Counted from the stretch's first letter, positions 34,743-46,034 are shown. The stretch: 64,000 nt of DNA from Cadophora sp. MPI-SDFR-AT-0126 (GCA_020747065.1 JAGMVK010000016.1:620001-684000); one strand, 5' to 3'. Notes: a model not told the origin generated them from the letters alone. Translations and numbers: made by a program.

Positions 34743-36902
34743 ATGATGGGCTGTGCGAGTAATGTGGATTCTACGCCCCACTGGCGTAAATGTATATCAG
34801 AAGGACGTGGAACCAGACTCTCGGGACAACCGATGCATGACTTCGTAATACCACAGGATGCTTCCAGAATATCGACTTGCACAAAATCACAACACTTTAG
34901 CGTGAAGAGCCTACCCGGTCAGTCTTACAAACTCGGTCGAATTTGGCACAGCACAACTCTCACTATGGCGATTGGTTGGATCAGTCTCTCGTCTCGTTGG
35001 GATCTTTCCAGCGTTCAGGCAGCGCTCAATGTTATCATTTCATTTGTTGGTGCTGTCGGGATCTGGTCGTTTTCTCGATATTGGTGGCAACGAGGGGCCA
35101 AGAAGATCATAGATGGCAACTCGGACGTCCCTTTATCTAACTTGGTAACACTCGCAAGTCTGGGTGAAGGGTGGGATGTAGCCGCTGGGCTCCGCCGGCG
35201 AGTTTTCGCCCCAGAAGGCTGGCATTTACTTTTTCAACTTGTTGTTGTTATCTTGGCGACCCTTGCGACCATGTTCTCCGGTCCCATCGCGAAAGGCTCG
35301 CTTCGAACGAGTATCACAGTGCAGCAGAAGAAGTTAGAAGTCCTTCAAGCGACTAAAGGTGATGGCATACTCTCGAACATGCTTATGGCAAATACTCTTT
35401 GGAACGACACTATCGACAGCCTAAATCAAGCCCAATTCCCGAGAGATGAGCTGCTGGATTACCTTCCACCCTCTACCGTTCCATGGACATACATAGCGAC
35501 CGAGTGGAATCCAACTTGGAGGATGGCCTGCTCTTTGACCACCGACAAAATTTTGTACAATGTCTCCGGTTCGGGCAACGGAACCTTTTATCAGCCACTG
35601 GACGCTTTTCCTGCTTTCCGAGACAGTTATGATCAGTCCTGGCTTAATCAATCCAACTTCCGAGTCGAGACGAACTTCAATGAAATGACATATCCTGGGG
35701 GCGATCCTAAAGTTTTTCAGCATACCACTTTCTTTGTCTTGCTTCAATCCGATCCACAAATTGATGATCGGATGTACGCAAACAACGAGACGTTACAGCT
35801 ATCGATGTCGGTTCTTCATGCACGAGGTTTCCAAGCTCTTGAGCATAATGACATGACAGAGTCCGGAACAGAGGTCTGGAAGCCATTTGGTCCCGTTACC
35901 AATGCTAGTTACTCGCGAGCAGATTGCAACATCACCCGAAAGTCAGCAGTGTTGGACGAGAACTCGATACCATGGATTTGGACCAACGATACCGATGCAA
36001 TTATCCAGTCGTACATGTCCTATTTCGACTACGACTTGGAAGTACAAGTCAGCAAGAGACAATACGTGCCAACAATCTCGGGCGAGGATCTCCTTAGATT
36101 TTACCAAGCCTACATGATAACAGCCAGTACGCTCTTCGCCTTGCCATCTCAACGAAAATTGAGTGTTCTGGTAAACACAGTCCAGCTTTCCAGTGCTTTT
36201 CTGGCCGTCGTTATTCTGTTAGCTGTCTTAATCGCGTGGCAGGCGACGCGTTATCGCTTCTTCCTGCGAAAGTACAAGGCAGAGCTCGGCGTGCCAGATG
36301 GCAAGGTCGATTGGATGATTCATTGGGCCAAAGTCGCATCAAATGATGCGGACGTTAATGACAGAAAGAAGGCAAAAGACAGAGACTATCTCCGCACTGC
36401 GTATTTTGGGATTGTCAACATCGACGAAGAAAGTCTAAATGCTATGCCGAAAAGGCCTCAGATTGCTCGGGTCTACACAAACAGGACATCGATCTCTGGC
36501 ATGTCGGAAAGCCGAGGCAGAAACTCAGTCTTTGCGAAGAGATTAAGGTCGAAGTCAAAGCAACATCGAAGCAGCGAAGCGAAAGGAGATAAGGAAGAAG
36601 GCGAGCAGGATCTGCAAAGAGATGGAAACTCAGAGGATTCCCGAAATCAACAAAAGGTCTCTATTTCCTTTGCAGACCCATGGACTAAGCTCTGCGTCTC
36701 CGATAACAGCAAGGCAGACGATGAGGAGAAGTCCCAGGCTCGAAGCTCGATTACAAGGCAAACTTCAGAAGAAGCCAGTCGACCACCATGTAATGGCGTT
36801 GTATCGTCGACCGAGATAAGCTTACAAATGAAGGCTCCGGAAGCTGACACGGCCAAATCCACATACGGACAAATTGAAGAAATCGCTGTTGAGAAAACTT
36901 AA
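34743..36902 (+). CDS. Three-helix membrane protein with large glycosylated ectodomain, function unknown
   Basis: An uninterrupted 719-codon frame. Membrane helices are predicted in ALNVIISFVGAVGIWSF (about 92-110), HLLFQLVVVILATLATMF (about 160-178) and SSAFLAVVILLAVLIAW (about 480-497). Between helices 2 and 3 lies an ectodomain of about 300 residues with many N-glycosylation sites (NDT, NVS, NGT, NQS, NET, NAS, NIT). The C-terminal 220 residues are hydrophilic, rich in Ser, Lys and Glu, and probably cytoplasmic. Proteins of this build are frequent and uncharacterised in Pezizomycotina. The N-terminal 70 residues before the TMAIGWISLSS segment are unconvincing, so translation may start at a later ATG such as the one in that segment. 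No catalytic motif is seen. Confidence 0.72.
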   Translation: MMGCASNVDSTPHWRKCISEGRGTRLSGQPMHDFVIPQDASRISTCTKSQHFSVKSLPGQSYKLGRIWHSTTLTMAIGWISLSSRWDLSSVQAALNVIISFVGAVGIWSFSRYWWQRGAKKIIDGNSDVPLSNLVTLASLGEGWDVAAGLRRRVFAPEGWHLLFQLVVVILATLATMFSGPIAKGSLRTSITVQQKKLEVLQATKGDGILSNMLMANTLWNDTIDSLNQAQFPRDELLDYLPPSTVPWTYIATEWNPTWRMACSLTTDKILYNVSGSGNGTFYQPLDAFPAFRDSYDQSWLNQSNFRVETNFNEMTYPGGDPKVFQHTTFFVLLQSDPQIDDRMYANNETLQLSMSVLHARGFQALEHNDMTESGTEVWKPFGPVTNASYSRADCNITRKSAVLDENSIPWIWTNDTDAIIQSYMSYFDYDLEVQVSKRQYVPTISGEDLLRFYQAYMITASTLFALPSQRKLSVLVNTVQLSSAFLAVVILLAVLIAWQATRYRFFLRKYKAELGVPDGKVDWMIHWAKVASNDADVNDRKKAKDRDYLRTAYFGIVNIDEESLNAMPKRPQIARVYTNRTSISGMSESRGRNSVFAKRLRSKSKQHRSSEAKGDKEEGEQDLQRDGNSEDSRNQQKVSISFADPWTKLCVSDNSKADDEEKSQARSSITRQTSEEASRPPCNGVVSSTEISLQMKAPEADTAKSTYGQIEEIAVEKT

Positions 36903-37310
36903 GGTGAGGATGAGGAGTGCAAGGCGTTGGGGTGTCTCAGTGAGCTCTTTTATCAAACTGTTTCCCGTCTATTAGGCTGTATGAATTGTTTTGTTTTGTT
37001 TTTCTTTCGCATGATGTCCATCTCTTTTATATTTGTTTCATACACCTTTTGGCGATAGGGAGTTCCTTTTAAGTTGGAATAGACAGGACTACTGGGGAGG
37101 AAAAAGTCTAGACAAGGTTGCCAGTTTCAGCTGCCACAGAAAAGAATTTTCGGCAACAATGCCAACAAGATTACCTTAGCTTTCTCAAGGTATTGATCCT
37201 CAAGTGCGTGGAATCCACTTCTTGTGACAAGGGCCATCTAGAAGACAAAAGCTCGATCTCGAATGTCAGTTTTCCCATTGCATATTGACATCATAGGAAT
37301 TTCCAATGCT
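36903..37310. other. Convergent 3' region
   Basis: About 410 bp between the membrane-protein gene (plus) and the DUF1330-like gene (minus), with T-rich sequence after the first stop. No gene seen. Confidence 0.6.
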
Positions 37311-38144
37311 CTACAACTTCGCCTTTTCCTCCCCACCACCTTTCATCTCCTCAATCCCCACCTCACTCGTACAAAGAATACACGTATCCCTCAGACTCCC
37401 CACCCTATACTTCTGATTAGCTTCTTGATAATCTTCACTGGCCAGCATATCTGCAAAATGCCACAAACTGGGATAATGTGCTAAGGCAACTTCGTCCCAT
37501 CCCTCTCCCTTCCCATCATCTTTTATCACACTCCCCACAATCTTCGCATCACCGCCCCGACTGCTCCCCGCAGACTCCGCAAACGCCTTCCCGTATTTCA
37601 GGTATTCTTCTTTCATGCCTGGTTTGAAGGCGAGCAAGTTCAGCATCGATACTGCGCCTTGCCCTTCTCTCGTGCCGGATGAAGTGAAGGTTTCGATCCA
37701 ACGCAAAAGCTCGGGACTTAATTCCAGGTTTTGAGAACTATCCTTCATCCTTCCCTTCTCCTTTCCATTTTGCAGCTCCTCTACAGTTCCGCTCAGAGCA
37801 GGCACATCCTGTTTCTTAGGGTTCAACAGTCTGCTATTTTTGTCCTCATACCCGCTTAGTATCCGACTCGGTACCCCGGCCTCGATACTCCATTGATGCT
37901 CGATCAGTTTCTGGAGTGATTCGGGCAAGGGTGTGCTGGCTGGGGAAGGAAGGATAAGCAGGATGTCCCAGTGGATGTTTTGTGCAAGAAGAGGGGCGGT
38001 AGAGATGGTTGTGGGCAGGATTATCCAGCGGATGATGTGGGATACTGTGAGGGGTTTGAGGGAGGTGCTGGAAAGAGTACGGAGGAATTGTGGGGTGGAG
38101 GTGGAGGGGTGGAGAGAGAGAATGTGGAGGGTACAGATTGGCAT
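37311..38144 (-). CDS. Conserved fungal protein with DUF1330-like dimeric alpha-beta barrel
   Basis: A single 277-aa frame from an ATG at 38144. The C-terminal part (about 165-260) has the pattern of the dimeric alpha-beta barrel fold: VSMLNLLAFKPG, EYLKYGKAFAES, GGDAKIVGSV, GWDEVALAHYPSLWHFADML and ANQKYRVGSLRDTCILC. This resembles DUF1330/EthD-type ligand-binding or enzyme-like proteins. The first 60 residues look like a short beta-alpha unit (CTLHILSLHPSTSTPQFL) often found in the fungal versions. A Lys/Glu-rich loop lies between. No active-site residue can be named and the function is unknown. No intron is needed. Confidence 0.65.
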   Translation of the reverse strand: MPICTLHILSLHPSTSTPQFLRTLSSTSLKPLTVSHIIRWIILPTTISTAPLLAQNIHWDILLILPSPASTPLPESLQKLIEHQWSIEAGVPSRILSGYEDKNSRLLNPKKQDVPALSGTVEELQNGKEKGRMKDSSQNLELSPELLRWIETFTSSGTREGQGAVSMLNLLAFKPGMKEEYLKYGKAFAESAGSSRGGDAKIVGSVIKDDGKGEGWDEVALAHYPSLWHFADMLASEDYQEANQKYRVGSLRDTCILCTSEVGIEEMKGGGEEKAKL

Positions 38145-39052
38145 ATTTCTTTTGATATAATTGTGCGATTCAGAATACTTGACGAGTATTCAAACAGGAG
38201 AGAAGGTAGAAGAGGGGATAAATCTGGGGAAGCTACCCCGCTGAATCCACTGGGAGCTATGATGCCTCGGGTATGAGATGCGTAATCATGAGCACGGCCG
38301 AGGTCTCAGATCATTGGTCCAGGCCTTGAAGCCTTGGTCCTTCTCACAACAACTCACGACCAAACAACATTCAATCCCGCGATAATTTCCACCTCGCAGT
38401 CAACGCATCTCGGCACCTTATCTCACCAACAGAAGAGATCCCCACCTTTTCTATCTTGGCCACGATGAGAAACCAAGTTCTGAACAAATTTCACATGCCA
38501 TCGCACTCATCACCACAGCAACACCCGCCCCTGCAATCAGCGTAGGTGCAGGCCTGGACCCTCGAGCGGGAGGGGTTTTTATCTCCGTGATTGGTCGGGG
38601 AGCAGAAATACTGTCAACCGTGGGGCCATGAGGCGTGCGTGTGTTTACATGGGCCCTTGACGATGGGTCGCTTTTGAGGTCTGGGTTCGATCTCTCAGAT
38701 CTGCTCTCTTTACTCCACGATTTTATGATGATCTCTTGATAGTTGGAGACAGACAGAGACAGCGACGACGAAGCGGGGATCTTGTGATTTGATTTTGTCG
38801 TTTCTTGAAGACTGAGGAGAGACGGAAAGAAGTTATTTTTCTTGTTTGTTGATTTCGGTTGGACGAGCGCGGCCAGCAACAGTACACGAACGGGTCAGCG
38901 CATGAGATACCAATCCCTCTGGACCAGCACACTGTCAACACGGGAGGGCAAAACGAACGAATTATCGATAATGTGATCGAAGTACGAAGCCATTCGACTT
39001 GTCCAATATCCCCAGTTTTATTCACCCTATGCATCACGAACAACGCATCGCC
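38145..39052. other. Divergent promoter region, 0.9 kb
   Basis: Separates the DUF1330-like gene (minus) and the kelch-type gene (plus). Open frames here are shadows without family resemblance. A frame is open upstream of 39053 from a TTG at 38999, but the signal peptide places the start at 39053. Confidence 0.55.
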
Positions 39053-42000
39053 ATGAAGACCCTCGTAGCTGTGCTCTGGACAAGTCTGTCCCTCGGACTA
39101 GTCACTTCCCAATCTCTACCCTACAACCCAACGACTCTCCTTCTCCCGCCGACGACTTCGAAAAATAGGGACCTTGCATATGCATTCCTGTCCGCCGACT
39201 CGGATACCACGCAGTTTGTGTCACTTAATATATCATCGACCATCTCGATCTCGAATCTAACTCTCGAAATCCTCTCCTCGGATCTACCATTCCGCGGCAA
39301 CAAAAGCAATGCCTTCATACCATCTATATCATCTCTAGGAGAGATATCGGTCTACACAGGCTCTTGCGCGACATCAACCAGCGCAGCATTATGGCGCTTC
39401 ACGCCCTCGAACACAAGTACAATTGGCGACGGAACATGGGAGGAAGAGACAACTACTACAGGTAGCGGTGTAACAGCTGCTTCTCTCCCCGGCGCAGACT
39501 TCCTCTCTACAGCATTCAGCTTCTCAACGCTGGTCAATGCCAATGCTTCGCAGACAAAGATTTACGTGTTCGGTGGCATGTGTCCGACTGACGTGGGGAC
39601 GACTTCGACATGGCAATCTGCAGCTTCTTATTCCAACCATATGCTACGACTTACGCCATCGACCTCCTCCTCCCCAACGACTTACACCCTCGAACTCCCC
39701 ACCAGCAGAGGACCACCAATTGCTGAAGCTGGATTTTCAATTACGGGACTGACGCCGACGTATTCGAATGGATCGGGGATCGAGACACAACAGCAGAGCT
39801 TTGTGCTGGTCGGAGGCCATACGCAGACCGCCTTCATAAATATGAGCCAAGTCGCTATTTGGAGTTTGCCCGAGGAAAGCTGGAGTTTTGTCACTGTGGA
39901 CTCTCCTGGGACATCAAACGGGAATACCGAATTGGCTGTTAAGAGTACGGTCACACAGGTGGACAGTAGATCTGGACATACGGCTGTATTGACTGAGGAC
40001 GGCACAAGTATCATTATCCTTGGGGGTTGGGTGGGTGATGTTTCCCAAGCTGCAGATCCACAACTTGCTGTCTTGAACCTGGGACAGGGCTTTGGAGGCT
40101 CTGGAGATTGGCAGTGGACTGTACCGGATCAACAGCCGTCTGGAAAAGGGATGTATGGCCATGGTGCTGTTATGTTACCTGGGAATGTCATGATGGTGCT
40201 TGGGGGCTACAATATATCTTCTTCTGGCAACTCGAAAAGAGACACGGCTACTGGCGTTCAGGCACAGTTTTTCAATGCCACTAGCATGACATGGACTTCG
40301 AACTATACCAACCCAGCATATGTGGCTGTCATAGCCAGCAATTCAGCAAGTGCCCCATCGTCTTCTAAGTCCACTACAACAAAGGTTGGACTCGGTACTG
40401 GCCTTGGATTGGGATTGGCCGCTATCATTGGTGCTATCTTGGTCTACTTCTGTTACAACCGACGACTCAATCGCAGGCGAAAGGAGGCACGCGAGAGAGA
40501 TCTGAGAAACCTGAGTCTTGGAGCTTCGAACTTCTATGAATCGCCTAGCCGAGAGATGAGCCAGAGTGGTGGTTTCCCGTGGTCTCGTGGTCGATGGAAT
40601 GGACGCAACGAGAACGGAGAGACAGGTGATCCTATCTATGAGTCCAATAGTGCTGTCGCTGGATACGAGAATCTTTACTCTGGTGTTCATGGACTTGGAG
40701 ACCGAGGTCAGATTCCACAGCCTCCGAAGCAGATCCCTCGGAAGCCATTGCATTCCCGAAACGCTCGCGGTGCTTATCAGCCTACTCCCACCTTCGACTT
40801 CAATAACGGCAATGGCCATGGTAGAGCAAACAGTCTTGGGACTGCTGGACCTATCCATCCTATCTATGAAGCAGATGAGGACGATCAGAACCATCAGCCC
40901 GTGGATGGTGTCGGCGTTGCGATTGGAGATCCTAGTTTCGTTCCTAGTCCTGCTGAATCTAACAGATACTCTGATCCTTTCAAAGATCCACCTCCTGCCA
41001 ATTTCTCTGCTCCGATCCGCCGCAACCGTAGTGTCAGCAGTTCAGAAGCAGAAAGTCCAGCACAATCTCGCGAGCGGGAGATCCAAGAATGGGTCTCCGA
41101 CTGGGCGGCTGCCGATGCTCTTCTCAATTCTCAAGCCAGGTCACATTCCAATATGGGACGGATCTCCCCCACGAGACGAGCCCAATTGATTGCTGCCACT
41201 ACTGTCAGCTCTGTCTCTGTCTCAGGCGAAGAAGATAGTAGCCGGACAGCTAGCAATCTCAGTGAGCGTACTGCCCGAAGCATCAACATCTCCACTGTTA
41301 GTGTCTCCCGATCAGGATCTAGCTCTCAAGGACGGTCAAGGTCCAACTCCCTCCGAGGTTTTATCACGGGTATGAATCCATTCGCGTCCACTGTCACGGG
41401 AAGCTCAAACCTTTCACCCATCTTCGACACCCAAACCGGTCTTCCACTCCCGAGAAGCGCAGGCAGCGGCTCATCAAACTCCTTCAACACCGCACACACC
41501 AGTTTCCCCGCTCTGCAAGCAGAAGGCGAGACACTCCTCCCCCGACCAGTCGACGAGATGTCAGCAGGCGACTACTCTCCAATCCGCTCCCAGCCCGAAT
41601 ACATCCAAGGCAGTCCTTCGAAAAGCAAACCATTCGCACCCGGAAAAAGTCGAGCAGGTTGGCTTGGCAGCCTCCGCCGCGTCTTCATCAACAACAACGA
41701 AGGCGAAGCTAGCGAGTCCTTCAATCCTCACGCACCTCTCTACCGAGACGTCAGTCCCACCCGCGACCAAGGTTTGGGCGCCCAACCCCGCCGTACAGTC
41801 AGCGCAGGCGCTACACTCTGGCGACGCAAACAAGGCAAGAGCGATTGGGAAGACAGTGCAGATCTCGCTGAGAACACGCGCTCTAATACTTTCACCAACG
41901 ACCAAACCCCGCAATTCATTCGCCATTACACTGATGCGCCTCATACAACTGGTGCTGATGATGACGACTGGGACATTGAACAAGCGGTTCAGAACCGGGT

Positions 42001-42499
42001 TGTGCAGGTTATGTTTACGGTTCCGAAGGAGAAACTGAGGGTAGTGAATGTGGATGAAGATGAAATGAGGAGTGAGGCTGCAAGTAGTGTTGCCGGCGGT
42101 AGCTTGAGGAGTAAGAAAGGTAGTGGGAGGAAGAGCTTGAAGGGACTGATTATGCCTGTGCCGGCGGTTGGTGGTGAAGAGAGCCATATTGAGAGTCAGG
42201 GGAAGCCGTTACTCGTTGACCTGGATGTCGATACTGATATGAATATTCATGAACTCGAGAAAGAGGATGTCGATAGGGCCAGCAACAAAAATAAGGGCAA
42301 AGCGAAAGAGACTATCTTCGACCATGATGTCGAGGTTAACAGGGAGAGGATGAGTGAGAGGCAGAGAGTGAGGGAAATGGAGAAGGAGATGGAGAGGGAG
42401 ATGGGGAGAGAAGATAGTCCGAGTCCGACTAGGAAGGGGAAGAGTAAGGTTCTGGATTTGGTGGAGAGTATTGAGAGGAGGGGTAGTCCGGAACGTTGA
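39053..42499 (+). CDS. Large single-pass membrane protein with kelch-type beta-propeller ectodomain
   Basis: Intronless, about 1148 aa from the ATG at 39053, which begins a clear signal peptide (MKTLVAVLWTSLSLGLVTSQ); an in-frame ATG at 39029 would place 8 extra residues before it. Residues about 20-430 hold kelch-like motifs (FVLVGGHTQTAF, IIILGGWVGD, GHGAVMLPGNVMMVLGGYN) in a galactose-oxidase-like propeller with several N-glycosylation sites. A transmembrane helix at about 447-468 (GLGLGLAAIIGAILVYFCYN) precedes RRLNRRRKEARERD. The remaining 670 residues form a Ser/Pro/Arg-rich, probably disordered cytoplasmic tail with many basophilic phosphosite-like motifs and a charged Glu/Arg/Met-rich stretch near the end. 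The layout suggests a wall or polarity sensor, but I know no characterised equivalent by sequence. It lies 550 bp from no other gene and shares its promoter region with the minus-strand DUF1330-like gene. Confidence 0.8.
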   Translation: MKTLVAVLWTSLSLGLVTSQSLPYNPTTLLLPPTTSKNRDLAYAFLSADSDTTQFVSLNISSTISISNLTLEILSSDLPFRGNKSNAFIPSISSLGEISVYTGSCATSTSAALWRFTPSNTSTIGDGTWEEETTTTGSGVTAASLPGADFLSTAFSFSTLVNANASQTKIYVFGGMCPTDVGTTSTWQSAASYSNHMLRLTPSTSSSPTTYTLELPTSRGPPIAEAGFSITGLTPTYSNGSGIETQQQSFVLVGGHTQTAFINMSQVAIWSLPEESWSFVTVDSPGTSNGNTELAVKSTVTQVDSRSGHTAVLTEDGTSIIILGGWVGDVSQAADPQLAVLNLGQGFGGSGDWQWTVPDQQPSGKGMYGHGAVMLPGNVMMVLGGYNISSSGNSKRDTATGVQAQFFNATSMTWTSNYTNPAYVAVIASNSASAPSSSKSTTTKVGLGTGLGLGLAAIIGAILVYFCYNRRLNRRRKEARERDLRNLSLGASNFYESPSREMSQSGGFPWSRGRWNGRNENGETGDPIYESNSAVAGYENLYSGVHGLGDRGQIPQPPKQIPRKPLHSRNARGAYQPTPTFDFNNGNGHGRANSLGTAGPIHPIYEADEDDQNHQPVDGVGVAIGDPSFVPSPAESNRYSDPFKDPPPANFSAPIRRNRSVSSSEAESPAQSREREIQEWVSDWAAADALLNSQARSHSNMGRISPTRRAQLIAATTVSSVSVSGEEDSSRTASNLSERTARSINISTVSVSRSGSSSQGRSRSNSLRGFITGMNPFASTVTGSSNLSPIFDTQTGLPLPRSAGSGSSNSFNTAHTSFPALQAEGETLLPRPVDEMSAGDYSPIRSQPEYIQGSPSKSKPFAPGKSRAGWLGSLRRVFINNNEGEASESFNPHAPLYRDVSPTRDQGLGAQPRRTVSAGATLWRRKQGKSDWEDSADLAENTRSNTFTNDQTPQFIRHYTDAPHTTGADDDDWDIEQAVQNRVVQVMFTVPKEKLRVVNVDEDEMRSEAASSVAGGSLRSKKGSGRKSLKGLIMPVPAVGGEESHIESQGKPLLVDLDVDTDMNIHELEKEDVDRASNKNKGKAKETIFDHDVEVNRERMSERQRVREMEKEMEREMGREDSPSPTRKGKSKVLDLVESIERRGSPER

Positions 42500-43506
42500 G
42501 ATGTCTGAGACTCGGGTTTGAGCTTCGATTCTCTGTCTATTCTTTGATTTGGTGTGAGGGTTTGAGGATGGGTTGGCTTGGCTTGGGTGAGATTAGAGAT
42601 TCTGAGACTAGAATTTCCGCCACTGAATAGTGCTCAGAGGGCTGGAGGTGAGGAGAACATGGGATGGCATGGCGTATTTGGGTTTGATTTGGAAATGGAT
42701 TTGGATTTAGCATTCGATATTTGTATGTGTAAGATTGGCGATTTACCTTCGTTTTGGATATTCAAGGATATGGATTTGGACGGCACTGTCTCTATCTTTC
42801 AGAGCGAACCGAGGAAGCAGAGCGTGAAAGCTTGAGAGCTAAAAGTTGGAGGTGGATTGGAAGTAGATAGAATACTCTCGCTTCTTATACGTATGTAGTT
42901 CGGCTTCTGACTTTTAGGTTTAGGAATGAAGGATTTGAAATGATACGTGTGGGAATTGAGATTATGGTTGGTGATTGAGCTCGATAGTTTGCATTTGCGA
43001 CTTGACCTGTCTGCCTTCGTCGATATGAGGGCAATGTCAACACGATACAGCAGAGATCTCAGAACTCTCTTGTAGACTAAAATAAAGTAGACTTTACTAA
43101 AATTGCATAGCATAATGCGGTCAGTCCTGTTAGCACTCTTTTCATCTCCAACAAAACTGAAATTCCGGTAGATCGGAGGGGTTTTGAAGTGGGCTTGGCT
43201 TGGGTTAGTGTAGGCATGCTCGCGCTCGCTTCTTTATGCCTGCAGTACCACTGGAGGTTGTTCCCGCCTGCGACACATACAAAAAAAAATGTATGTAGTT
43301 TGACAGTGTGCAATGTTGACTACCGGGCCAGGGCTCAGGGGCTCGCTCGCTTAGAGATAAATACATCATATATCAGCAGAGGCAGGAAGCTGATGAATGT
43401 AGATCGGGTAAAGTCTATCTCATTCACTTCTTAAGCCTTCTCTGTGGATATTGTGAGAGTAGCATGTTGTCTTATTCGATGAAGGCGCATACCAAAGAGG
43501 AATGAA
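42500..43506. other. Convergent intergenic region, 1 kb
   Basis: Between the kelch-type gene (plus) and the F-box-like gene (minus). Several repeats of GGATTTGG-like sequence near 42690-42780. No supported gene. Confidence 0.55.
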
Positions 43507-44526
43507 TTAGCGCCGTAGAGAATTTGCATCCCGGGCACGTAGAAGAACTTTCCGCGCCCTCAAGCAGGTAGCATCGATGGAGTTCACCTGGATCTTGCTG
43601 ATCGCAAAGTAAATCCCATCAAAGTCCCGTCTTTTGGTAACAACTGTTCGGCCGTGCTCGGGACCGAAAGTTCGAAGACCCACTGGACGGAAGCTCTTTT
43701 GGTGACAATAATTCGACATATGCCAAGCTTTCTTCATATTAGTGTGGATGACTCTGGGTCGCAGACATTGGTCCTGCGGGCCGAGGAGGACGAATCCCAG
43801 AATCAAGTCCAAAATTTCTGTGTGATCACTATTCAGGAATGATGTATTGTGCTAATAACGCTAGAGAACTTACCTGTAGGCAACTTGGAGATGTGCCGAC
43901 GGTGTTTAGTCGGTAACGCCCAGCCTCTCTCACTGATATGCTTGATTAGTCTCGCAGCTTTCTTCCCTCGGGATGCGTCGACGACACTCAGAGGTATTTG
44001 CTTGAAGTGATCTACTCGATACACCGGATTGCCAGTGTCATACTGCCTACGCCGCCATCGCTGCTTGCCGGAGGGTGAAGAGTAATCTCGGAGATCTTCT
44101 AGCTGTCTGTACACTTGGATTAGACAGTATTCTGTGGTAGCTTACCATCAAGTTTAATACATCGGTCTCCGTCTCTGTCAATGAAGAAGATGTTATAGAC
44201 GAAAGGGTGTGCTAATGCGTTCGACTGGAGTGCCTCGTCTGGAGGCAAGGAAGGAAACTGCTCCTGTGCACTCTGCTTCGCCCACGTCAGGTCATCTATC
44301 TCCATTCTCTGCCTTAGCACCCTTATTTTTGGCCTCGGAGCGTCTTTTTAGCAGTTTCCAAAGGACTTAGGGGAGGAATGTTGACAAGCTCGGGTCGTGG
44401 TTCGGAGACGGGTTGTGTCAAGGGGTTTGTTCTGAGGCAGGCTGTTTCGACTGTGGTGTGTGTCGAGGTTATGAGAGAGATCAACTCAAAGTCCAGAAGC
44501 CGACCTTTTATAGATACCATAGGCAT
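43507..44526 (-). CDS. F-box-like protein, copy 1, exon structure doubtful
   Basis: Secure part: exon 44113-43874, a 56-bp intron (43873-43818) and exon 43817-43507. It encodes YRQLEDLRDYS, HISERGWALPTKHRRHISKL and, across the junction, LPTEILDLILGFVLLGPQD, an F-box-like start. Upstream, frames at 44526-44384 and 44308-about 44146 encode an N-terminal part with DLTWAKQSAQEQFPSLP and YNIFFIDRDGDRC. This part is clearly related to the gene at 48865-49864 (DLDWLQRQAKREFPEE, NVFFLDEDNDRC). Joining these needs introns with poor donors (GTCAAC near 44383; GTATTA at 44160 or a 32-bp GTAAGC intron at 44145). Otherwise the gene has lost frame twice, for example at the T5 run 44345-44349. F-box proteins link targets to SCF ubiquitin ligases. 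The rest has no known domain. Confidence 0.5.
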
Positions 44527-46034
44527 AGCATCACGAGCGCGCCTTGATGTTAGTCACTGTTTTTGGCGCTAGTAGCAAGAAATTAAGCGAGGTCGCTGAA
44601 CAGGTTGTTTAAGTACTAGATAAATATCGTATATGTTTGACGCCGATGATGATTCACGAGACTTCAAGAGACACGTGGTTGGACCATTATTTCTCGTAGC
44701 AGCTGATCATTGAGCAAATGAGTCAACAAGCAGCTAGGTGCGAGTTTGCTTTGTACACTGCTGGCCCATGAGGGGCTGATGCACCACAGGTCTCATTTTA
44801 GTCGTATGTGTTGTTTGTGTATGACAAGCAGTATCACTACTACAGACAGTTCGCTTCAAATAAGGATGTTATAATCTCAGGGCAAGACTGACACGACAGT
44901 CGACAGTTGGTTTTATTTTCCAAAATAATCACCTCGCTCTGCGTGCTCGCCATATTACGACTCATGTAATTGATCGCCCAGCTTAAAGAGCTAATTGAAA
45001 ATTGTACTAGAGTGCTAGCAAATGATTATTCATAAAGAGGAGCTATTTACAAAGTATTAGATTGATTTAAGAATGTAATTTCTATTAATTAAGTATTTAT
45101 TTTATGATGACACACGTAGAAATCAGTAGAGCTTTGTATAGAGAGCCCTGCATTGACACAATAATACTTATTTAGGTAAAGTGTTGTTATGATCAAGGGA
45201 AAGAGGCATAGCCACACCGGAGGATGGATGTAGTCTCCTGTGAGCCCATGACTCTCCGGTACGTGAACATCTTTGAACTCCATCCTGATTGACTCCGTGA
45301 CGTCCATATCCATTCAAATTCTTTTCAGTAACACAGCTAGCTGGTTGTACGAAGCAGCGATTCAGAGATACCTTGCCAGAAGTCGTGAGCCGCCTTATTC
45401 CACGGCGGTGAGATCTTGAATATGATTTCGAATGATGTCAGCTTCTTCCCTTCCTCGTTTGATCTCTGGCGTTTCATCGAGCTTGTTGGCAGTGTTGGGG
45501 GCTGGGCCGATGGCGGAACTCCGTTCCGCAGAAAATTCTGGTGACCTGGCTGGCTTGGGATGCTCCCCAGTCCCACCATGAACCATGATGAATTTACCCT
45601 GACCGAATCTCGGGATCACAGCAGTTAAGCGCCTTCTTGAAGAAGCTTTTCAAATTATTTTGGAAGAGGACATGGCTGCCCGCAACGAGCTCCCAATACT
45701 CAGCCACGGCTCCACGGCTGCTGATGCGCAAGGCTTTGAGGTCCAGCGGAGCAACCCCACGAATAAGCAGCGATTTGGAAGTCCTCACCAGCGACGCGAT
45801 ACAAAGTGGATTAGAGAACTTCATACCTGCAAAAAGTGCGAGAACGTTACGATAAGGGAGACTGATATAACCGAAGCCGCTTTTAAAGTGACACTTTCCC
45901 ACAGTATATCTCATGCGGAAGAATGTTCGTGATCCTCCCTTTGACAATCGGCAAGGCTCACGCAATGCTAAGCAAGCGGGACATGTTTATTCTATCGCTA
46001 CTTATTAACGCTCTTTGACACCCGCTCGCATCAG
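44527..46034. other. Intergenic region upstream of HET gene, with AT-rich part and unassigned frames
   Basis: About 44870-45190 is AT-rich. On the minus strand 45337-45965 there are two long adjoining frames with coding-like composition (ALRISSRGAVAEYWELV; SPPWNKAAHDFWQGI) and a GTAAAT donor-like site at their junction. Neither begins with ATG and I recognise no family. This could be a degraded gene. One or more 5' exons of the HET gene may also lie here on the plus strand. Confidence 0.4.

Noticed and set aside
38680..38710. GGTTCGA-like sequence that could be a tRNA T-loop
   Set aside because: No acceptor stem or anticodon arm can be folded around it.
40343..41189. Long frames on both strands inside the kelch-type gene
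   Set aside because: Shadows of the 1148-aa coding frame, caused by its Ser/Pro-rich low-complexity tail.
45594..45965. Minus-strand frame of 123 codons near the HET gene
   Set aside because: Starts with TTG and matches no family; kept only as a note in the intergenic entry.
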